Positions 40,691 to 49,975 of a DNA stretch of 64,000 nucleotides are shown here, piece after piece. Source of the stretch: Streptomyces griseocarneus (GTDB taxonomy: Bacteria; Actinomycetota; Actinomycetes; Streptomycetales; Streptomycetaceae); NCBI RefSeq assembly GCF_014655595.1, contig NZ_BNBL01000006.1, positions 61,894 to 125,893 on the forward strand, in the 5' to 3' direction. A model generated the notes under the pieces. It did not search any database. It was not told where the DNA came from and saw nothing but the letters and a program-made list of their open reading frames with translations. The number at the start of each line of letters is the position of its first letter. Position 1 is the first letter of the stretch. The translations under genes and the position numbers were made by a program.

Positions 40691-42928
40691 ATGGACCGGT
40701 CGTCCGGCGCACGTGCGCACGACAACACCGACTCGGTAGGGTTCATCGCGGCCCACCGGCCGAACGCGGCTGTCGTGGCGGGCGTGCCACAGCTGGGGGA
40801 CGAGCTGGACGCGTACGAGCTCAAGGGCGTGGCCCCGGCGGAGGACCGGTCGGCCGAGGCGCTGCCCGAGGGGCGCTTCCTGGACCGCGAGCGCAGCTGG
40901 CTGGCCTTCAACGAGCGGGTGCTGGAGCTGGCCGAGGACCCGGCCACCCCCCTGCTGGAGCGGGCGAACTTCCTGGCGATCTTCGCCAGCAACCTCGACG
41001 AGTTCTTCATGGTCCGCGTCGCCGGCCTCAAGCGCCGCATCGCCACCGGCGTCGCCACCCGCTCGGCCTCCGGGCTGCAGCCCCGCGAGGTGCTGGAGCT
41101 GATCTGGACCCGCTCCCGTGAGCTCATGGCCCGGCACGCCGCCTGCTACCACCAGGACGTCGCCCCCGAGCTCGCCGAGCAGGGCATCCACCTGATCCGC
41201 TGGCCCGAGCTGACCGACAAGGAGCAGGGCAGGCTCTTCACCCTCTTCCGGCAGCAGATCTTCCCCGTGCTGACGCCGCTGGCCGTCGACCCCGCCCACC
41301 CCTTCCCGTACATCTCCGGGCTCTCGCTGAACCTGGCCGTCGTGGTGCGCAACCCCGTCAGCGGGCACGACCACTTCGCGCGCGTGAAGGTGCCGCCGCT
41401 GCTGCCGCGCTTCCTGGAGGCGTCCCCGCAGCGGTTCGTCCCGCTGGAGGACGTGATCGCGGCGCACCTCGAGGAGCTCTTCCCCGGCATGGAGATCCTC
41501 GCGCACCACATGTTCCGGGTGACGCGCAACGAGGACCTCGAGGTCGAGGAGGACGACGCCGAGAACCTCCTGCAGGCCCTGGAGAAGGAGCTCATGCGGC
41601 GCCGCTTCGGCCCGCCCGTGCGGCTGGAGGTCGAGGAGACCATCGACCCGTACGTCCTGGACCTGCTCGTGCGCGAGCTGAAGGTCTCCGACGCCGAGGT
41701 CTACCCGCTGCCCGGGCCGCTCGACCTCACCGCGCTCTTCGCCATCGGCTCGCTGGACCGGCCCGAGCTCAAGTACCCGAAGTTCGTGGCCGGAACGCAC
41801 CGCGACCTCGCCGAGGTCGAGTCGGCCTCCGCGCCGGACATCTTCGCGGCGCTGCGGGAGCGGGACGTGCTGCTGCACCACCCGTACGACTCCTTCTCCA
41901 CCTCCGTGCAGTCCTTCCTCGAGCAGGCCGCGGCCGACCCGGACGTACTGGCGATCAAGCAGACGCTGTACCGCACCTCGGGCGACTCGCCGATCGTCGA
42001 CGCGCTCATAGACGCCGCCGAGTCCGGCAAGCAGGTCCTCGTCCTCGTCGAGATCAAGGCGCGCTTCGACGAGCAGGCCAACATCAAGTGGGCCCGCAAG
42101 CTCGAGGAGGCCGGCTGTCACGTGGTCTACGGGCTGGTGGGGCTCAAGACGCACTGCAAGCTGTCGCTGGTGGTGCGGCAGGAGGGCGAGAATCTGCGCC
42201 GGTACTCGCACGTGGGCACGGGCAACTACCACCCCAAGACGGCCCGCCTCTACGAGGACTTCGGGCTGCTGACCGCCGACGCGCAGGTGGGCGCGGACCT
42301 CTCCGACCTGTTCAACCGGCTCTCCGGCTACTCGCGGCGCGAGACCTACCGGCGGCTGCTGGTCGCGCCCAGATCGCTGCGCGACGGGCTGGTCTCCCGG
42401 ATAACCAAGGAGGTCGCGCACCACCGGTCCGGGCGGCCCGCGTACGTGCGCATCAAGGTCAACTCGATGGTGGACGAGGCCGTGATCGACGCCCTGTACC
42501 GCGCGGCGCGGGCCGGGGTGCCGGTGGACATCTGGGTGCGCGGCATCTGCGCGCTGCGGCCGGGCGTGCCGGGGCTGTCGGAGAACATCCGGGTGCGCAG
42601 CGTGCTGGGACGGTTCCTGGAGCACTCGCGCGTCTTCGCCTTCGGCAACGGCGGCGAGCCGGAAGTCTGGCTGGGCAGCGCGGACATGATGCACCGCAAC
42701 CTCGACCGGCGCATCGAGACGCTGGTGCGGGTCAACGACCCCGCCCACCGCACCTCGCTCAGCAAGCTGCTGGAGCTCGGGGTGTCCGACCGCACCGCCT
42801 CCTGGCACCTGGGCCCGGACGGCAACTGGACGCGGCACGCCACGGACGCCGACGGGCAGCCGCTGCGGAACGTGCAGGAAATGCTCATTGACGCCCGGAG
42901 GCGCCGGCGTGGCTCAGCGACCTCATGA
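40691..42928 (+). CDS. ppk: Polyphosphate kinase PPK1
   Basis: 745 aa from MDRSSGARAHDN. The N-terminal domain carries RFLDRERSWLAFNERVL and FLAIFASNLDEFFMVRV. The catalytic histidine that becomes phosphorylated lies in SHVGTGNYHPKTARLYEDFGL, and GSADMMHRNLDRRIE is the second conserved His/Arg site. It makes polyphosphate from ATP reversibly. The frame is open to an ATG at 40589, but that codon falls at the expected promoter just after the PHO box, so I prefer 40691. It overlaps the CHAD gene. Confidence 0.93.
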   Translation: MDRSSGARAHDNTDSVGFIAAHRPNAAVVAGVPQLGDELDAYELKGVAPAEDRSAEALPEGRFLDRERSWLAFNERVLELAEDPATPLLERANFLAIFASNLDEFFMVRVAGLKRRIATGVATRSASGLQPREVLELIWTRSRELMARHAACYHQDVAPELAEQGIHLIRWPELTDKEQGRLFTLFRQQIFPVLTPLAVDPAHPFPYISGLSLNLAVVVRNPVSGHDHFARVKVPPLLPRFLEASPQRFVPLEDVIAAHLEELFPGMEILAHHMFRVTRNEDLEVEEDDAENLLQALEKELMRRRFGPPVRLEVEETIDPYVLDLLVRELKVSDAEVYPLPGPLDLTALFAIGSLDRPELKYPKFVAGTHRDLAEVESASAPDIFAALRERDVLLHHPYDSFSTSVQSFLEQAAADPDVLAIKQTLYRTSGDSPIVDALIDAAESGKQVLVLVEIKARFDEQANIKWARKLEEAGCHVVYGLVGLKTHCKLSLVVRQEGENLRRYSHVGTGNYHPKTARLYEDFGLLTADAQVGADLSDLFNRLSGYSRRETYRRLLVAPRSLRDGLVSRITKEVAHHRSGRPAYVRIKVNSMVDEAVIDALYRAARAGVPVDIWVRGICALRPGVPGLSENIRVRSVLGRFLEHSRVFAFGNGGEPEVWLGSADMMHRNLDRRIETLVRVNDPAHRTSLSKLLELGVSDRTASWHLGPDGNWTRHATDADGQPLRNVQEMLIDARRRRRGSATS

Positions 42929-44054
42929 CCCGCCGGTTACGGGCGCGGTACCGGCCGCCGCTGCCGCTGGGGGGCAGGAAATGATGATGACGAATCCGTA
43001 CGGTCCGGCCGGGCCGGCCGGAGTGCCCGTGTCCGTACCCGTGTCGGTGTCCGTGGCCGCGGGCACGGCGACCGCCGGGGACGTGCTCTCGGGGTATCTG
43101 CACGGGCAGGCCGCGGAGTTCCTGCGCAGCCTGCGGCTGCACGCGGAGAGCGGCGCGGCCGCGGAGGACGCGAGCGAGGCCGCCCGGATGCTGCGGCGCT
43201 CCGCCCGCCGCATCGCCGGGGTGCTGCACGTCTACCGCCCCCTCACCGACACCGCGTGGACGGACCAGCTCCGCGGCGAACTGGTGTGGCTGACCGGCGT
43301 GCTGGGGCGCGAGCACGCGTACGCGGCGCGACTCGCGCGACTTCGGGGGGCGCTGCACCGGCTGTCGGGGGCGGACGGGGAGCCGGACGGCCCCGGAACG
43401 CTGACGGTCGGGGCGGCGCGGGCCGGCGCCCTGCTGGACCGCCAGCTCAGCCTCGCCCGCACCCGCTCCCACTCGGCGGCCCTGCAGGCCCTGGGCTCGT
43501 CCCGCTTCCACGCCCTGGCCGACGCGGTCGCCGTGCTGGCCTCCGAAGTACCGCTGGACCCGGCGGCCCGCGACCTGCTCGCCCGGGAGGCGCTGCCCTG
43601 CCTGGTCGAACAGACGCAGCGGCGGCTGACCGACGCGGTGGAGACGCTGCCCCTGGGCGTGGCCGGCCGCCCGTACAACGCGGAGGCGCTGGTGCACGGC
43701 CTGGCGGCGACGCCGTCCGCCGACTCGCCGCCCGCCGAGTCGCGCCAGGACGCGCCCTGGCACCAGGCGCGCCGGCTGATCCGGCTGCGGCGCTACGCCC
43801 AGGAGGTGCTCGACGAGCACGAGCAGGGCGAGGCGGAGCCCTCGCTGTCGGTACGGCTGCTGGGCGCGGGGCAGGCGCTGGACCGGCACCGCGACGCCGC
43901 CGAGGCGGCCGCGGCCGCGGCGTCCGCCGCCCGCACCCCGCGCATCGCCCCCGCCACCGCGTACGCCCTCGGCGTCCTGCACGCCGACCAGCGGCACGAG
44001 GTGGAGTCGGCGCGCTACGCCTTCGGGCGGATCTGGCAGCGGGTGGCGACGTGA
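42909..44054 (+). CDS. CHAD-domain protein
   Basis: 381 aa, mainly helical, with the conserved His/Arg/Lys positions of CHAD (ARMLRRSARRIAGVLHVYRPL, VWLTGVLGREHAYAARLARLR, RRLIRLRRYAQEVLDEH). CHAD proteins bind polyphosphate, which fits the overlap with ppk (20 bp). The GTG at 42909 follows GGAGG. The N-terminal 60 residues are Val/Pro/Ala low complexity. It is probably a polyphosphate-binding partner rather than an enzyme. Confidence 0.87.
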   Translation: MAQRPHDPPVTGAVPAAAAAGGQEMMMTNPYGPAGPAGVPVSVPVSVSVAAGTATAGDVLSGYLHGQAAEFLRSLRLHAESGAAAEDASEAARMLRRSARRIAGVLHVYRPLTDTAWTDQLRGELVWLTGVLGREHAYAARLARLRGALHRLSGADGEPDGPGTLTVGAARAGALLDRQLSLARTRSHSAALQALGSSRFHALADAVAVLASEVPLDPAARDLLAREALPCLVEQTQRRLTDAVETLPLGVAGRPYNAEALVHGLAATPSADSPPAESRQDAPWHQARRLIRLRRYAQEVLDEHEQGEAEPSLSVRLLGAGQALDRHRDAAEAAAAAASAARTPRIAPATAYALGVLHADQRHEVESARYAFGRIWQRVAT

Positions 44055-44086
44055 GGCGGGGTGACGACGTGTGCCGGGGTGACGGC

Positions 44087-44503
44087 GTGAACGAGCGGGG
44101 CGGCGGCGGCCTGGTGCGCGCGGCGGGGTGCGTGCTGTGGCGGCGCGGCGAGAGGCACCCCATCGAGGTCGCGCTGGTACACCGGCCGAAATATGATGAT
44201 TGGTCCTGGCCGAAGGGAAAGCTCAAGCGCGGCGAGGACCCCCTGCGGTGTGCGGTGCGCGAGGTGCTGGAGGAGACCGGGATGCGGTGCGTGCCGGGGG
44301 CGGCCCTGGAGACGTCGCGGTATCTGGTGGACGGCCGGCCGAAGGAGGTCCACTACTGGCTGGCGGAGGCGGTGGGCGGTGCGTTCGCCCCGAACAAGGA
44401 AGTGGACGAGGTGGTGTGGCTGCCGCCGGCCGACGCGAGGCTGTGGCTCACCCACGACCGGGACCGGCCGCTGGTCGACGCGCTGCTCGCCGAGCTGGGC
44501 TGA
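44087..44503 (+). CDS. NUDIX hydrolase (MutT-like)
   Basis: 138 aa. The complete Nudix box is visible as GKLKRGEDPLRCAVREVLEETGM (split GKLKRGEDPLRCA, VREVLEETGM). It hydrolyses nucleoside diphosphate-X compounds; position next to ppk and CHAD suggests nucleotide or polyphosphate turnover. Mycobacterial MutT1 carries an extra phosphatase domain that is absent here. I chose GTG 44087 with GGGGTGA upstream; a GTG at 44051 overlaps the CHAD stop and would add 12 residues. Confidence 0.85.
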   Translation: MNERGGGGLVRAAGCVLWRRGERHPIEVALVHRPKYDDWSWPKGKLKRGEDPLRCAVREVLEETGMRCVPGAALETSRYLVDGRPKEVHYWLAEAVGGAFAPNKEVDEVVWLPPADARLWLTHDRDRPLVDALLAELG

Positions 44504-44554
44504 ACCCCGGCCCGATCCCCGGCCCCGGGACCGGGCTCAGCCCTGGAACCGGCC

Positions 44555-45352
44555 TCAGCCCCGGGGCGCCAGCGCGTCCCAGCGGAGGGTCAGCTCCCCC
44601 TGGCGCCACCGGTGGGGGCCGTCCACGACGGGCCAGTCGGCGCGCAGCGTGGCGGCCGTGCGGATCCACCGCTGGCGCGCGCTGAGCGCCCCGTACGGAG
44701 CCAGCGCCGCCCACGCCCGGTCGAAGTCGCGCAGGAAGGCGTGCACGGGCTCGCCGGGGACGTTGCGGTGGATGAGCGCCTTCGGCAGGCGTTCGGCGAG
44801 GTCGGAGGGGGTGCCGAGGGAGCCCAGCCGCGCCGCGAAGGTCAGCGTGCGGGGGCCCTCCGGGCCGAGTGCCACCCACACGTGGCGGCGGCCGATCTCG
44901 TCGCACGTGCCCTCGACGACCAGGCCGCCCGGTGCGAGGCGCGCGCACAGCCGCGCCCAGACCTCGTCGACCTGGTCCTCGTCGTACTGCCGCAGGACGT
45001 TCGCGGCCCGGATCAGCAGCGGCCGCCGCCCGCCCGGCAGCGGCACCTCGAAGCCGCCGTGCGCGAAGGACAGGCCGTCGCGTTCGTAGGGCTTGGCGGC
45101 CGCGACCCGGGCCGGGTCGATCTCGACGCCCACGACCTGCGCGTCCGGCCGGACGGTCCGCAGCCGCCCGAGCAGCTCGACGGCCGTCCAGGGCGCGGCG
45201 CCGTACCCGAGGTCCACGGCGACCGGGTCGGCCGCCCGCCGCAGCGCGCCCGCGTGGGCGGCGGCGATCCAGCGGTCCATGCGGCGCAGCCGGTTGGGGT
45301 TGGTGGTCCCCCGGGTGGCGGAACCGATCGGGCGGGACCGGACGGACATCAT
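44555..45352 (-). CDS. Class I SAM-dependent methyltransferase-like protein
   Basis: 265 aa. Motif I is VDLGYGAAPWTAVEL and motif II-like VVGVEIDPARVAAAKPYE; then LCARLAPGGLVVEGTCDEIGR and VWVALGPEG. It binds S-adenosylmethionine by fold; the substrate is not evident. Leaderless: TACGGT, six bases, ATG at 45352. Convergent with the NUDIX gene and divergent from mshA. Confidence 0.78.
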   Translation of the reverse strand: MMSVRSRPIGSATRGTTNPNRLRRMDRWIAAAHAGALRRAADPVAVDLGYGAAPWTAVELLGRLRTVRPDAQVVGVEIDPARVAAAKPYERDGLSFAHGGFEVPLPGGRRPLLIRAANVLRQYDEDQVDEVWARLCARLAPGGLVVEGTCDEIGRRHVWVALGPEGPRTLTFAARLGSLGTPSDLAERLPKALIHRNVPGEPVHAFLRDFDRAWAALAPYGALSARQRWIRTAATLRADWPVVDGPHRWRQGELTLRWDALAPRG

Positions 45353-45587
45353 GCGAATACCGTACCGGGCGCCCGGAACGGGCCCTCCGGCCGCCGGACG
45401 GTGCCCGCCGGGAGGGCCGGCACGGTGGCCGGTGCGCCGGGCTTCATCACGCTTTGGCAAAGTGGAAATGGCAGCCCGCCCTCGTCGCGTTGGCAGGGGG
45501 GAGAGCACGCAGGACCAGCACGCAGCACGGCACGGAGCACGTCCCCAGGGGCGGACAGCCCTCGACGGTGGACGGAGGATACGCACG

Positions 45588-46949
45588 GTGAGCCAGTACG
45601 CAACCCGGCTCGGCGCCCGCCGCGGCCGTACGCTCGGCCCCTTCCCCAAGCCCCAGCGACTGCGTCTGGGCAGTCCCCGGCGCCCCCGGCGCGTGGCCAT
45701 GCTCAGCGTGCACACCTCCCCCCTGCACCAGCCCGGCACGGGCGACGCGGGCGGCATGAACGTGTACATCGTGGAGCTGGCGAAGCGGCTCGCCGCGATC
45801 AACATCGAGGTCGAGATCTTCACCCGCGCCACCACCGGCGCCCTCCCGCCCACCGTGGAGCTGGCCCCCGGCGTGCTCGTGCGGCACATCGACGCGGGCC
45901 CCTACGAGGGGCTGGCCAAGGAGGAGCTGCCCGCGCAGCTGTGCGCCTTCACGCACGGCGTGATGCAGGCCTGGGCCGGCCACCGGCCCGGCCACTACGA
46001 CCTCGTGCACTCCCACTACTGGCTCTCCGGCCACGTGGGCTGGCTCGCCGCCGAACGCTGGGGCGTCCCGCTCGTCCACGCCATGCACACCATGGCCAAG
46101 GTCAAGAACGCCGCCCTCGCCGAGGGCGACACCCCCGAGCCCACCGCCCGGGTGATCGGCGAGACCCAGATCGTCCGCGCCGCCGACCGGCTCATCGCCA
46201 ACACCGAGGGCGAGGCCGCCGAGCTCGTCCACCACTACCAGGCCGACCCCGCCAAGGTCGCCGTCGTGCACCCCGGCGTGAACCTCGACCGCTTCCGTCC
46301 CGCCGACGGCCGCGCCGCCGCCCGTGAGCGGCTCGGGCTGCCGGCCGACGCCCTGATCCCCCTCTTCGCCGGCCGCATCCAGCCCCTCAAGGCGCCCGAC
46401 GTGCTGCTGCGCGCGACGGCCGAGCTGCTGGAGCGGCGGCCCGAGCTGCGCTCGCGGATGGTCGTGCCCGTCGTCGGCGGCCCCAGCGGCAGCGGCCTCG
46501 CCCGGCCCGAGGGCCTGCAGAAGCTGGCCGCCCGCCTCGGCATCGCCGACGTCGTCCGCTTCCGCCCGCCGGTCGGCCAGGAGAGCCTCGCCGACTGGTA
46601 CCGGGCCGCGTCCGTGCTCGTGATGCCCTCCCACAGCGAGTCCTTCGGGCTGGTGGCGGCCGAGGCCCAGGCCTGCGGCACACCGGTCGTCGCGGCGGCG
46701 GTCGGCGGCCTGCCGGTGGCCGTGCGCGACGGGGTCAGCGGCTTCCTCGTCGACGGCCACGACCCCGCCGACTACGCCACCGCCCTCGGCCGCTTCGCCG
46801 ACGACCCGCACCTGGCGGACCGGATGGGCGAGGCGGCCGCCCGGCACGCGCGCTCCTTCGGCTGGGACACGGCGGCCGCCGGCACGGCCGAGGTGTACAC
46901 CGCGGCGATGGCCGAGCGGCGGCGTCGCCTACGCTCTGCTCATGTCTGA
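45588..46949 (+). CDS. mshA: D-inositol-3-phosphate glycosyltransferase MshA
   Basis: 453 aa, GT4 fold. N-terminal donor loop: HQPGTGDAGGMNVYIVELA. Acceptor side: HSHYWLSGHVGWLAAERWGVP. Sugar-nucleotide site: FAGRIQPLKAPDVLL, and the catalytic E-x7-E is in SHSESFGLVAAEAQACGTPVV. It transfers GlcNAc to inositol phosphate, the first step to mycothiol. GTG at 45588 with GGAGGA nine bases upstream. It overlaps the following YbjN gene by 8 bp. Confidence 0.94.
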   Translation: MSQYATRLGARRGRTLGPFPKPQRLRLGSPRRPRRVAMLSVHTSPLHQPGTGDAGGMNVYIVELAKRLAAINIEVEIFTRATTGALPPTVELAPGVLVRHIDAGPYEGLAKEELPAQLCAFTHGVMQAWAGHRPGHYDLVHSHYWLSGHVGWLAAERWGVPLVHAMHTMAKVKNAALAEGDTPEPTARVIGETQIVRAADRLIANTEGEAAELVHHYQADPAKVAVVHPGVNLDRFRPADGRAAARERLGLPADALIPLFAGRIQPLKAPDVLLRATAELLERRPELRSRMVVPVVGGPSGSGLARPEGLQKLAARLGIADVVRFRPPVGQESLADWYRAASVLVMPSHSESFGLVAAEAQACGTPVVAAAVGGLPVAVRDGVSGFLVDGHDPADYATALGRFADDPHLADRMGEAAARHARSFGWDTAAAGTAEVYTAAMAERRRRLRSAHV

Positions 46950-47445
46950 CGCGAAGACCACCATCGAGCAGGCGCTGCGGGAGGCGGAGCTCGAGTGGGA
47001 GAGCCCGGCCGGCGCCGACGGCACGTACGTCGTGAAGCTCCCCGGCACGCGCAAGCTCTCGACGACCGTCTCCCTGGTCGTCGGCAACCACTCGCTGTCC
47101 GTCAACGCCTTCGTCGTGCGCTGTCCCGACGAGAACCACGAGGCCGTGCACCGCTGGCTGCTGGAGCGCAACACCAAGCTCTACGGCCTGGCCTACGCCG
47201 TCGACCGGCTCGGTGACGTCTACCTGGTGGGGCGGCTGCCGCTGGCCGCGGTGACCCCGCAGGAGATCGACCGGATACTGGGCCAGGTGCTGGAGCACGC
47301 GGACGGCAGCTTCAACACGCTGCTGGAGATGGGCTTCGCGAGCGCGATCCGCAAGGAGTACGCGTGGCGCACGTCGCGCGGCGAGTCGACGCGCAACCTG
47401 GACGCCTTCGCGCGCCTGACGCGCGAGGAGGGCGACGGGTCGTAG
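46942..47445 (+). CDS. YbjN-domain protein
   Basis: 167 aa. The YbjN/T3SS-chaperone-like fold shows as LSVNAFVVRCPDENHEAVHRWLLERN followed by GDVYLVGRLPLAAVTPQEIDRILGQVL. Function in actinobacteria is unknown; the overlap with mshA (8 bp) suggests co-expression. ATG start; the gene ends inside a strong terminator. Confidence 0.82.
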   Translation: MSDAKTTIEQALREAELEWESPAGADGTYVVKLPGTRKLSTTVSLVVGNHSLSVNAFVVRCPDENHEAVHRWLLERNTKLYGLAYAVDRLGDVYLVGRLPLAAVTPQEIDRILGQVLEHADGSFNTLLEMGFASAIRKEYAWRTSRGESTRNLDAFARLTREEGDGS

Positions 47446-47462
47446 GACCCGTCGCCCTCCTC
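47425..47462. terminator. Bidirectional terminator between YbjN and MFS genes
   Basis: Perfect 17-bp stem GAGGAGGGCGACGGGTC / GACCCGTCGCCCTCCTC with a 4-base loop; the YbjN stop codon lies in the loop. It serves both convergent genes. Confidence 0.85.
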
Positions 47463-47477
47463 GTACGGCGTGGCGGC

Positions 47478-48758
47478 TCAGACCGCCGCCGGCTCCGCCT
47501 CCCCCGCGGCGGCCGGGCTCGCGGTGGTGTCGCCCGCAGCGGCGTCGGCCGGCGGAAGGTCGCGCATCAGCAGCCAGTACCCGGCGGCGGCTACGGTGCC
47601 GACGGCGGCGCACGTCGCCCACAGGGTGTCCGCCCCGTACTGATCGATCAGCCAGCCGCCCACCAGCGGGGCGACGAGCGCGGCCGCCGGCCACGACAGC
47701 GTGAACATGCCCTGGTAGCGCCCGCGGCCCTGGGCCGGGGAGAGCCGCACGACGAGGCCCATCTGGGTGGGGGAGTTGATGATCTCGGCCAGCGTCCAGA
47801 CGACGATGGTCAGCGCGTAGACGCCGACCGATCCGGCGAAGGCGGTGAGCCCGAAGCCGTACCCCGCGAGCAGCGCGGAGACCATCAGCAGCGTGCGCGG
47901 GTCGCGGTGTTCGATGAAGCGGGTCACGGGGATCTGCAGGGCCACGATCAGCACGCCGTTGACCGCGATGACGGTGCCGTAGTCGCCGGGGGAGAAGCCG
48001 TCGGCGCCCATGGCCACCGGCAGGGCGACCGAGTGCTGCATGAAGATGAAGGCCATCAGGAACGACAGGAACACCACGCCCATGTAGCGCCGGTCGCGCA
48101 GCACCGTCATCAGGCTGATGGGCTCCTCGTCCGCCGCGGCGCCGTCCTTGACGGCCGTCGGCTCCGGCCGGGACTCGGGCAGCTTCCAGAAGACCAGGAG
48201 GGCGCAGGCGAGGGTCATCGCGGCCTCGCCGAGGAAGCCGATCAGGTAGCTGTGCTCGGCGACGAGGCCGGCGGCGAGCGAGGAGATGGAGAAGCCGATG
48301 TTGATGGCCCAGTAGTTCAGGGCGAAGGCCCGTACCCGGTCCTTGGGGGCGACGATGTCGGCCATCATCGCCTGCACGGGCGGGCGCGAGGCGGCGCTGG
48401 CCATGCCCACCAGGAAGGCGACGGCCGCGATGGCCACCGGGTGTTCCATGAAGCCCAGCAGCGCCACGGAGACGCCCATGGAGAGCTGGGATATCAGCAG
48501 CGTGGGCCGCCGCCCCAGCCGGTCGGCCATCACGCCGGCGCCGAGGGAGGAGATCACCCCGCCCAGGCCGTGGAGGGCCGCGACGAGGCCGGCGTAGACG
48601 GCCGAGTAGCCGCGGTCGAGGGTGAGGTAGAGGGCCAGGAAGGTGGCGACGAACGCGCCCATCCGGTTGATCAGCGTGGAGGTCCACAGCCACCAGAACT
48701 CGCGGGGCAGCCCCGCGACGCTCCTTCTCACGGCCTGTCTGACGCTTGCTACGGACAT
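47478..48758 (-). CDS. MFS transporter
   Basis: 426 aa, about 12 hydrophobic segments. MFS motif A is present as GVMADRLGRRPTLL, and the N-half includes ALYLTLDRGYSAVYAGLV. The mid-loop is charged (ESRPEPTAVKDGAAADEEP) and the C-terminus is Ala/Pro rich. The drug-exporter-like topology gives no substrate. ATG at 48758, divergent from gpmA across a 139-bp gap that contains GGCGTG-TG-CACGCC (48815-48828). Confidence 0.83.
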   Translation of the reverse strand: MSVASVRQAVRRSVAGLPREFWWLWTSTLINRMGAFVATFLALYLTLDRGYSAVYAGLVAALHGLGGVISSLGAGVMADRLGRRPTLLISQLSMGVSVALLGFMEHPVAIAAVAFLVGMASAASRPPVQAMMADIVAPKDRVRAFALNYWAINIGFSISSLAAGLVAEHSYLIGFLGEAAMTLACALLVFWKLPESRPEPTAVKDGAAADEEPISLMTVLRDRRYMGVVFLSFLMAFIFMQHSVALPVAMGADGFSPGDYGTVIAVNGVLIVALQIPVTRFIEHRDPRTLLMVSALLAGYGFGLTAFAGSVGVYALTIVVWTLAEIINSPTQMGLVVRLSPAQGRGRYQGMFTLSWPAAALVAPLVGGWLIDQYGADTLWATCAAVGTVAAAGYWLLMRDLPPADAAAGDTTASPAAAGEAEPAAV

Positions 48759-48897
48759 TCCGCGGGCCCCCCGGGCGTAAGTGGCTCTCTAACTCTCCGC
48801 AACTTACTCACGTGGGCGTGTGCACGCCAATGAATTGACGATTGCCGTCAAACGTCCCGGGCGCGGGCGCCTCGGCGCGTCGATTACGCTCAAGGGC

Positions 48898-49659
48898 ATG
48901 GCCGACGCACCGTACAAGCTGATCCTCCTCCGCCACGGCGAGAGCGAATGGAACGCGAAGAACCTGTTCACCGGCTGGGTGGACGTCAACCTCAACGAGA
49001 AGGGCGAGAAGGAGGCAGTCCGGGGCGGTGAGCTGCTCAAGGACGCCGGCCTGCTCCCGGACGTGGTCCACACCTCCCTGCAGAAGCGCGCGATCCGCAC
49101 CGCGCAGCTCGCCCTGGAGGCCGCCGACCGCCACTGGATCCCGGTCCACCGCTCCTGGCGCCTGAACGAGCGCCACTACGGCGCCCTGCAGGGCAAGGAC
49201 AAGGCCCAGACCCTGGCCGAGTTCGGCGAGGAGCAGTTCATGCTCTGGCGCCGCTCGTACGACACCCCGCCGCCGGCGCTCGAGGACGGCACCGAGTTCT
49301 CGCAGAGCGACGACCCGCGCTACGCCTCGATCCCGAGCGAGCTGCGCCCGCGCACCGAGTGCCTCAAGGACGTCGTCGTCCGCATGCTGCCGTACTGGTA
49401 CGACGGCATCGTCCCGGACCTCCTCGCCGGCCGCACGGTCCTGGTCGCCGCCCACGGCAACAGCCTGCGCGCCCTGGTCAAGCACCTCGACGGCATCTCC
49501 GACGCCGACATCGCGGGCCTGAACATCCCCACCGGCATCCCGCTCGCCTACGAGCTCGACGCCGACTTCCGCCCGGTCGTCCCCGGCGGCACGTACCTCG
49601 ACCCGGAGGCCGCCAAGGCCGCCATCGAGGCCGTGAAGAACCAGGGCAAGAAGAAGTAG
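48898..49659 (+). CDS. gpmA: 2,3-bisphosphoglycerate-dependent phosphoglycerate mutase
   Basis: 253 aa. Catalytic His in LILLRHGESEWN, second His in VLVAAHGNSLRALVKHLD, and WRLNERHYGALQG at the substrate site. It interconverts 3- and 2-phosphoglycerate in glycolysis. ATG at 48898 with AAGGG just upstream and TACGCT seven bases before the start. The Lys-rich end is typical. Confidence 0.94.
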   Translation: MADAPYKLILLRHGESEWNAKNLFTGWVDVNLNEKGEKEAVRGGELLKDAGLLPDVVHTSLQKRAIRTAQLALEAADRHWIPVHRSWRLNERHYGALQGKDKAQTLAEFGEEQFMLWRRSYDTPPPALEDGTEFSQSDDPRYASIPSELRPRTECLKDVVVRMLPYWYDGIVPDLLAGRTVLVAAHGNSLRALVKHLDGISDADIAGLNIPTGIPLAYELDADFRPVVPGGTYLDPEAAKAAIEAVKNQGKKK

Positions 49660-49680
49660 CCGCACTCACGTGCGCAGAAA

Positions 49681-49719
49681 GTCGGCCCCCGTCCGGTAGC
49701 TAACCGGACGGGGGCCGAC
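49681..49719 (+). terminator. Terminator of gpmA
   Basis: 16-bp perfect stem GTCGGCCCCCGTCCGG / CCGGACGGGGGCCGAC around TAGCTAA. It may also end the Cys-rich peptide transcript from the other strand. Confidence 0.85.
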
Positions 49720-49749
49720 CTCGTACGTGTGAGTGACATGCCGGACGCG

Positions 49750-49833
49750 TCAGCTGCAGCTTCCGCCGCACTGGCAGGAGCCGCCGTTCTGGCAGCCGCA
49801 CGAGCACCCGGGACCACACTGACAGCCGCTCAT
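49750..49833 (-). CDS. 27-aa cysteine-rich (metallothionein-like) micropeptide
   Basis: Eight cysteines in 27 residues, in CxC pairs (MSGCQCGPGCSCGCQN, then GSCQCGGSCS). GGAGGT lies six bases before the ATG, an ideal ribosome-binding site. Such density resembles MymT-type copper or zinc metallothioneins; metal binding is inferred. No terminator or partner gene of its own is obvious; it stands alone between gpmA and phoU. Confidence 0.8.
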   Translation of the reverse strand: MSGCQCGPGCSCGCQNGGSCQCGGSCS

Positions 49834-49975
49834 TCGGTTACCTCCTAGAAGGGTGTCTGCCTGTCCACCAGTCAAGGACCGCACGCTCCGACCGTCAATG
49901 CCCTTCGCGTACGCATGTACGGGCGCGCCGGGGGCGCGTTGGAGCATTCCGCCCGGGCGACGGGGGCGCGTGCCG

